Assembly: GCF_042677865.1 (NCBI RefSeq)
Contig: NZ_JBHUDD010000041.1
Span: forward strand, 47,933 to 111,932
Length of the DNA: 64,000 bases
From: Lutimaribacter salitolerans
GTDB lineage: Bacteria > Pseudomonadota > Alphaproteobacteria > Rhodobacterales > Rhodobacteraceae
Direction of reading: 5' to 3'
A model generated the notes under the pieces. The model did not search any database. It had not been told where the DNA came from and saw only the letters and a list, made by a program, of their open reading frames with translations. This document shows, piece by piece, positions 63,973 to 64,000 of the stretch; the first letter of the stretch is position 1; each line of letters begins with the position of its first letter. The translations under genes were made by a program, and so were the position numbers.

Positions 63973-64000
63973 ATGACTGTATCGGACTGGGCTGGGGCGG
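63973..64000 (+). CDS. Possible start of a gene running off the window
   Basis: ATG followed by nine codons reading MTVSDWAGA, with GGGAGGGTTGGG upstream. Too short to identify. Only the ribosome-site-like purine run and the open frame support it. Confidence 0.3.

Overview
The window is a chromosomal segment of a high-GC alphaproteobacterium, most likely Rhodobacterales (Rhodobacteraceae, Roseobacter-type). The grounds are codon and GC character, the glyQ/DUF6446/glyS order, the dnaG-rpoD pair, heterotetrameric sarcosine oxidase genes in B-D-A-G order, a DUF3572 gene next to a PleD-like protein, and GANTC and CtrA-type sites. Genes are dense on both strands. I see no insertion sequence, prophage, CRISPR array or plasmid gene.

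Layout. 1-6.3 kb: thioesterase (cut by the window edge), divergent metF/metR with a MetR-type box, wrbA, an inositol-phosphatase-family gene, a rhomboid protease, a TPR protein, tRNA-Leu and an FkbM methyltransferase. 6.3-17.5 kb: a trypsin-fold protein whose catalytic residues look lost, glyQ-DUF6446-glyS, a pyruvate-phosphate-dikinase-like gene, a cell-wall hydrolase, and folB-like/folP. 17.6-24.4 kb: an SDR gene under a TPP riboswitch, ilvC divergent from two Lrp/AsnC regulators, a class V aminotransferase, a UbiH-type hydroxylase and a HAD phosphatase. 24.5-33 kb: GntR regulator, a membrane glycosyltransferase with a GspE/MshEN-like N-terminus behind an exact CtrA box and a long hairpin, carA, yqeY, an XRE regulator with a palindrome at its start codon, a desaturase, a DMT transporter, NUDIX and DUF983. 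33-41.5 kb: EF-hand protein, ECF sigma/membrane protein/CnrX-like sensor, a diguanylate cyclase with degenerate receiver domains, DUF3572, MarR, HAD, an MttB-family methyltransferase, and an H-NOX-like protein paired with an HNOBA-GGDEF protein. 41.6-50.2 kb: tRNA-Glu, recJ-glpX-hom, a lipoprotein and TetR gene around a perfect palindrome, and three Tad-type pseudopilin/VWA genes. 50.5-64 kb: glutamate-type dehydrogenase, ankyrin-like protein, sarcosine oxidase BDAG, dnaG, rpoD, a sulfotransferase and small unknown genes.

Themes. One-carbon and folate metabolism recurs (metF, folB/folP, sarcosine oxidase, MttB family). Cyclic-di-GMP signalling recurs too: two cyclases with intact GG(D/E)EF and I-site motifs, and a glycosyltransferase with a domain type known to bind c-di-GMP elsewhere. 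The most unusual items are the H-NOX-like protein that has lost the proximal haem histidine and the YxSxR motif while keeping its HNOBA-cyclase partner; a four-copy 3'-end hairpin element whose second hairpin covaries; the TPP riboswitch with a readable Shine-Dalgarno-sequestering switch; the CtrA box plus hairpin before the glycosyltransferase; and a low-GC, codon-atypical block inside glyS. All calls are by reading; no database search was run.
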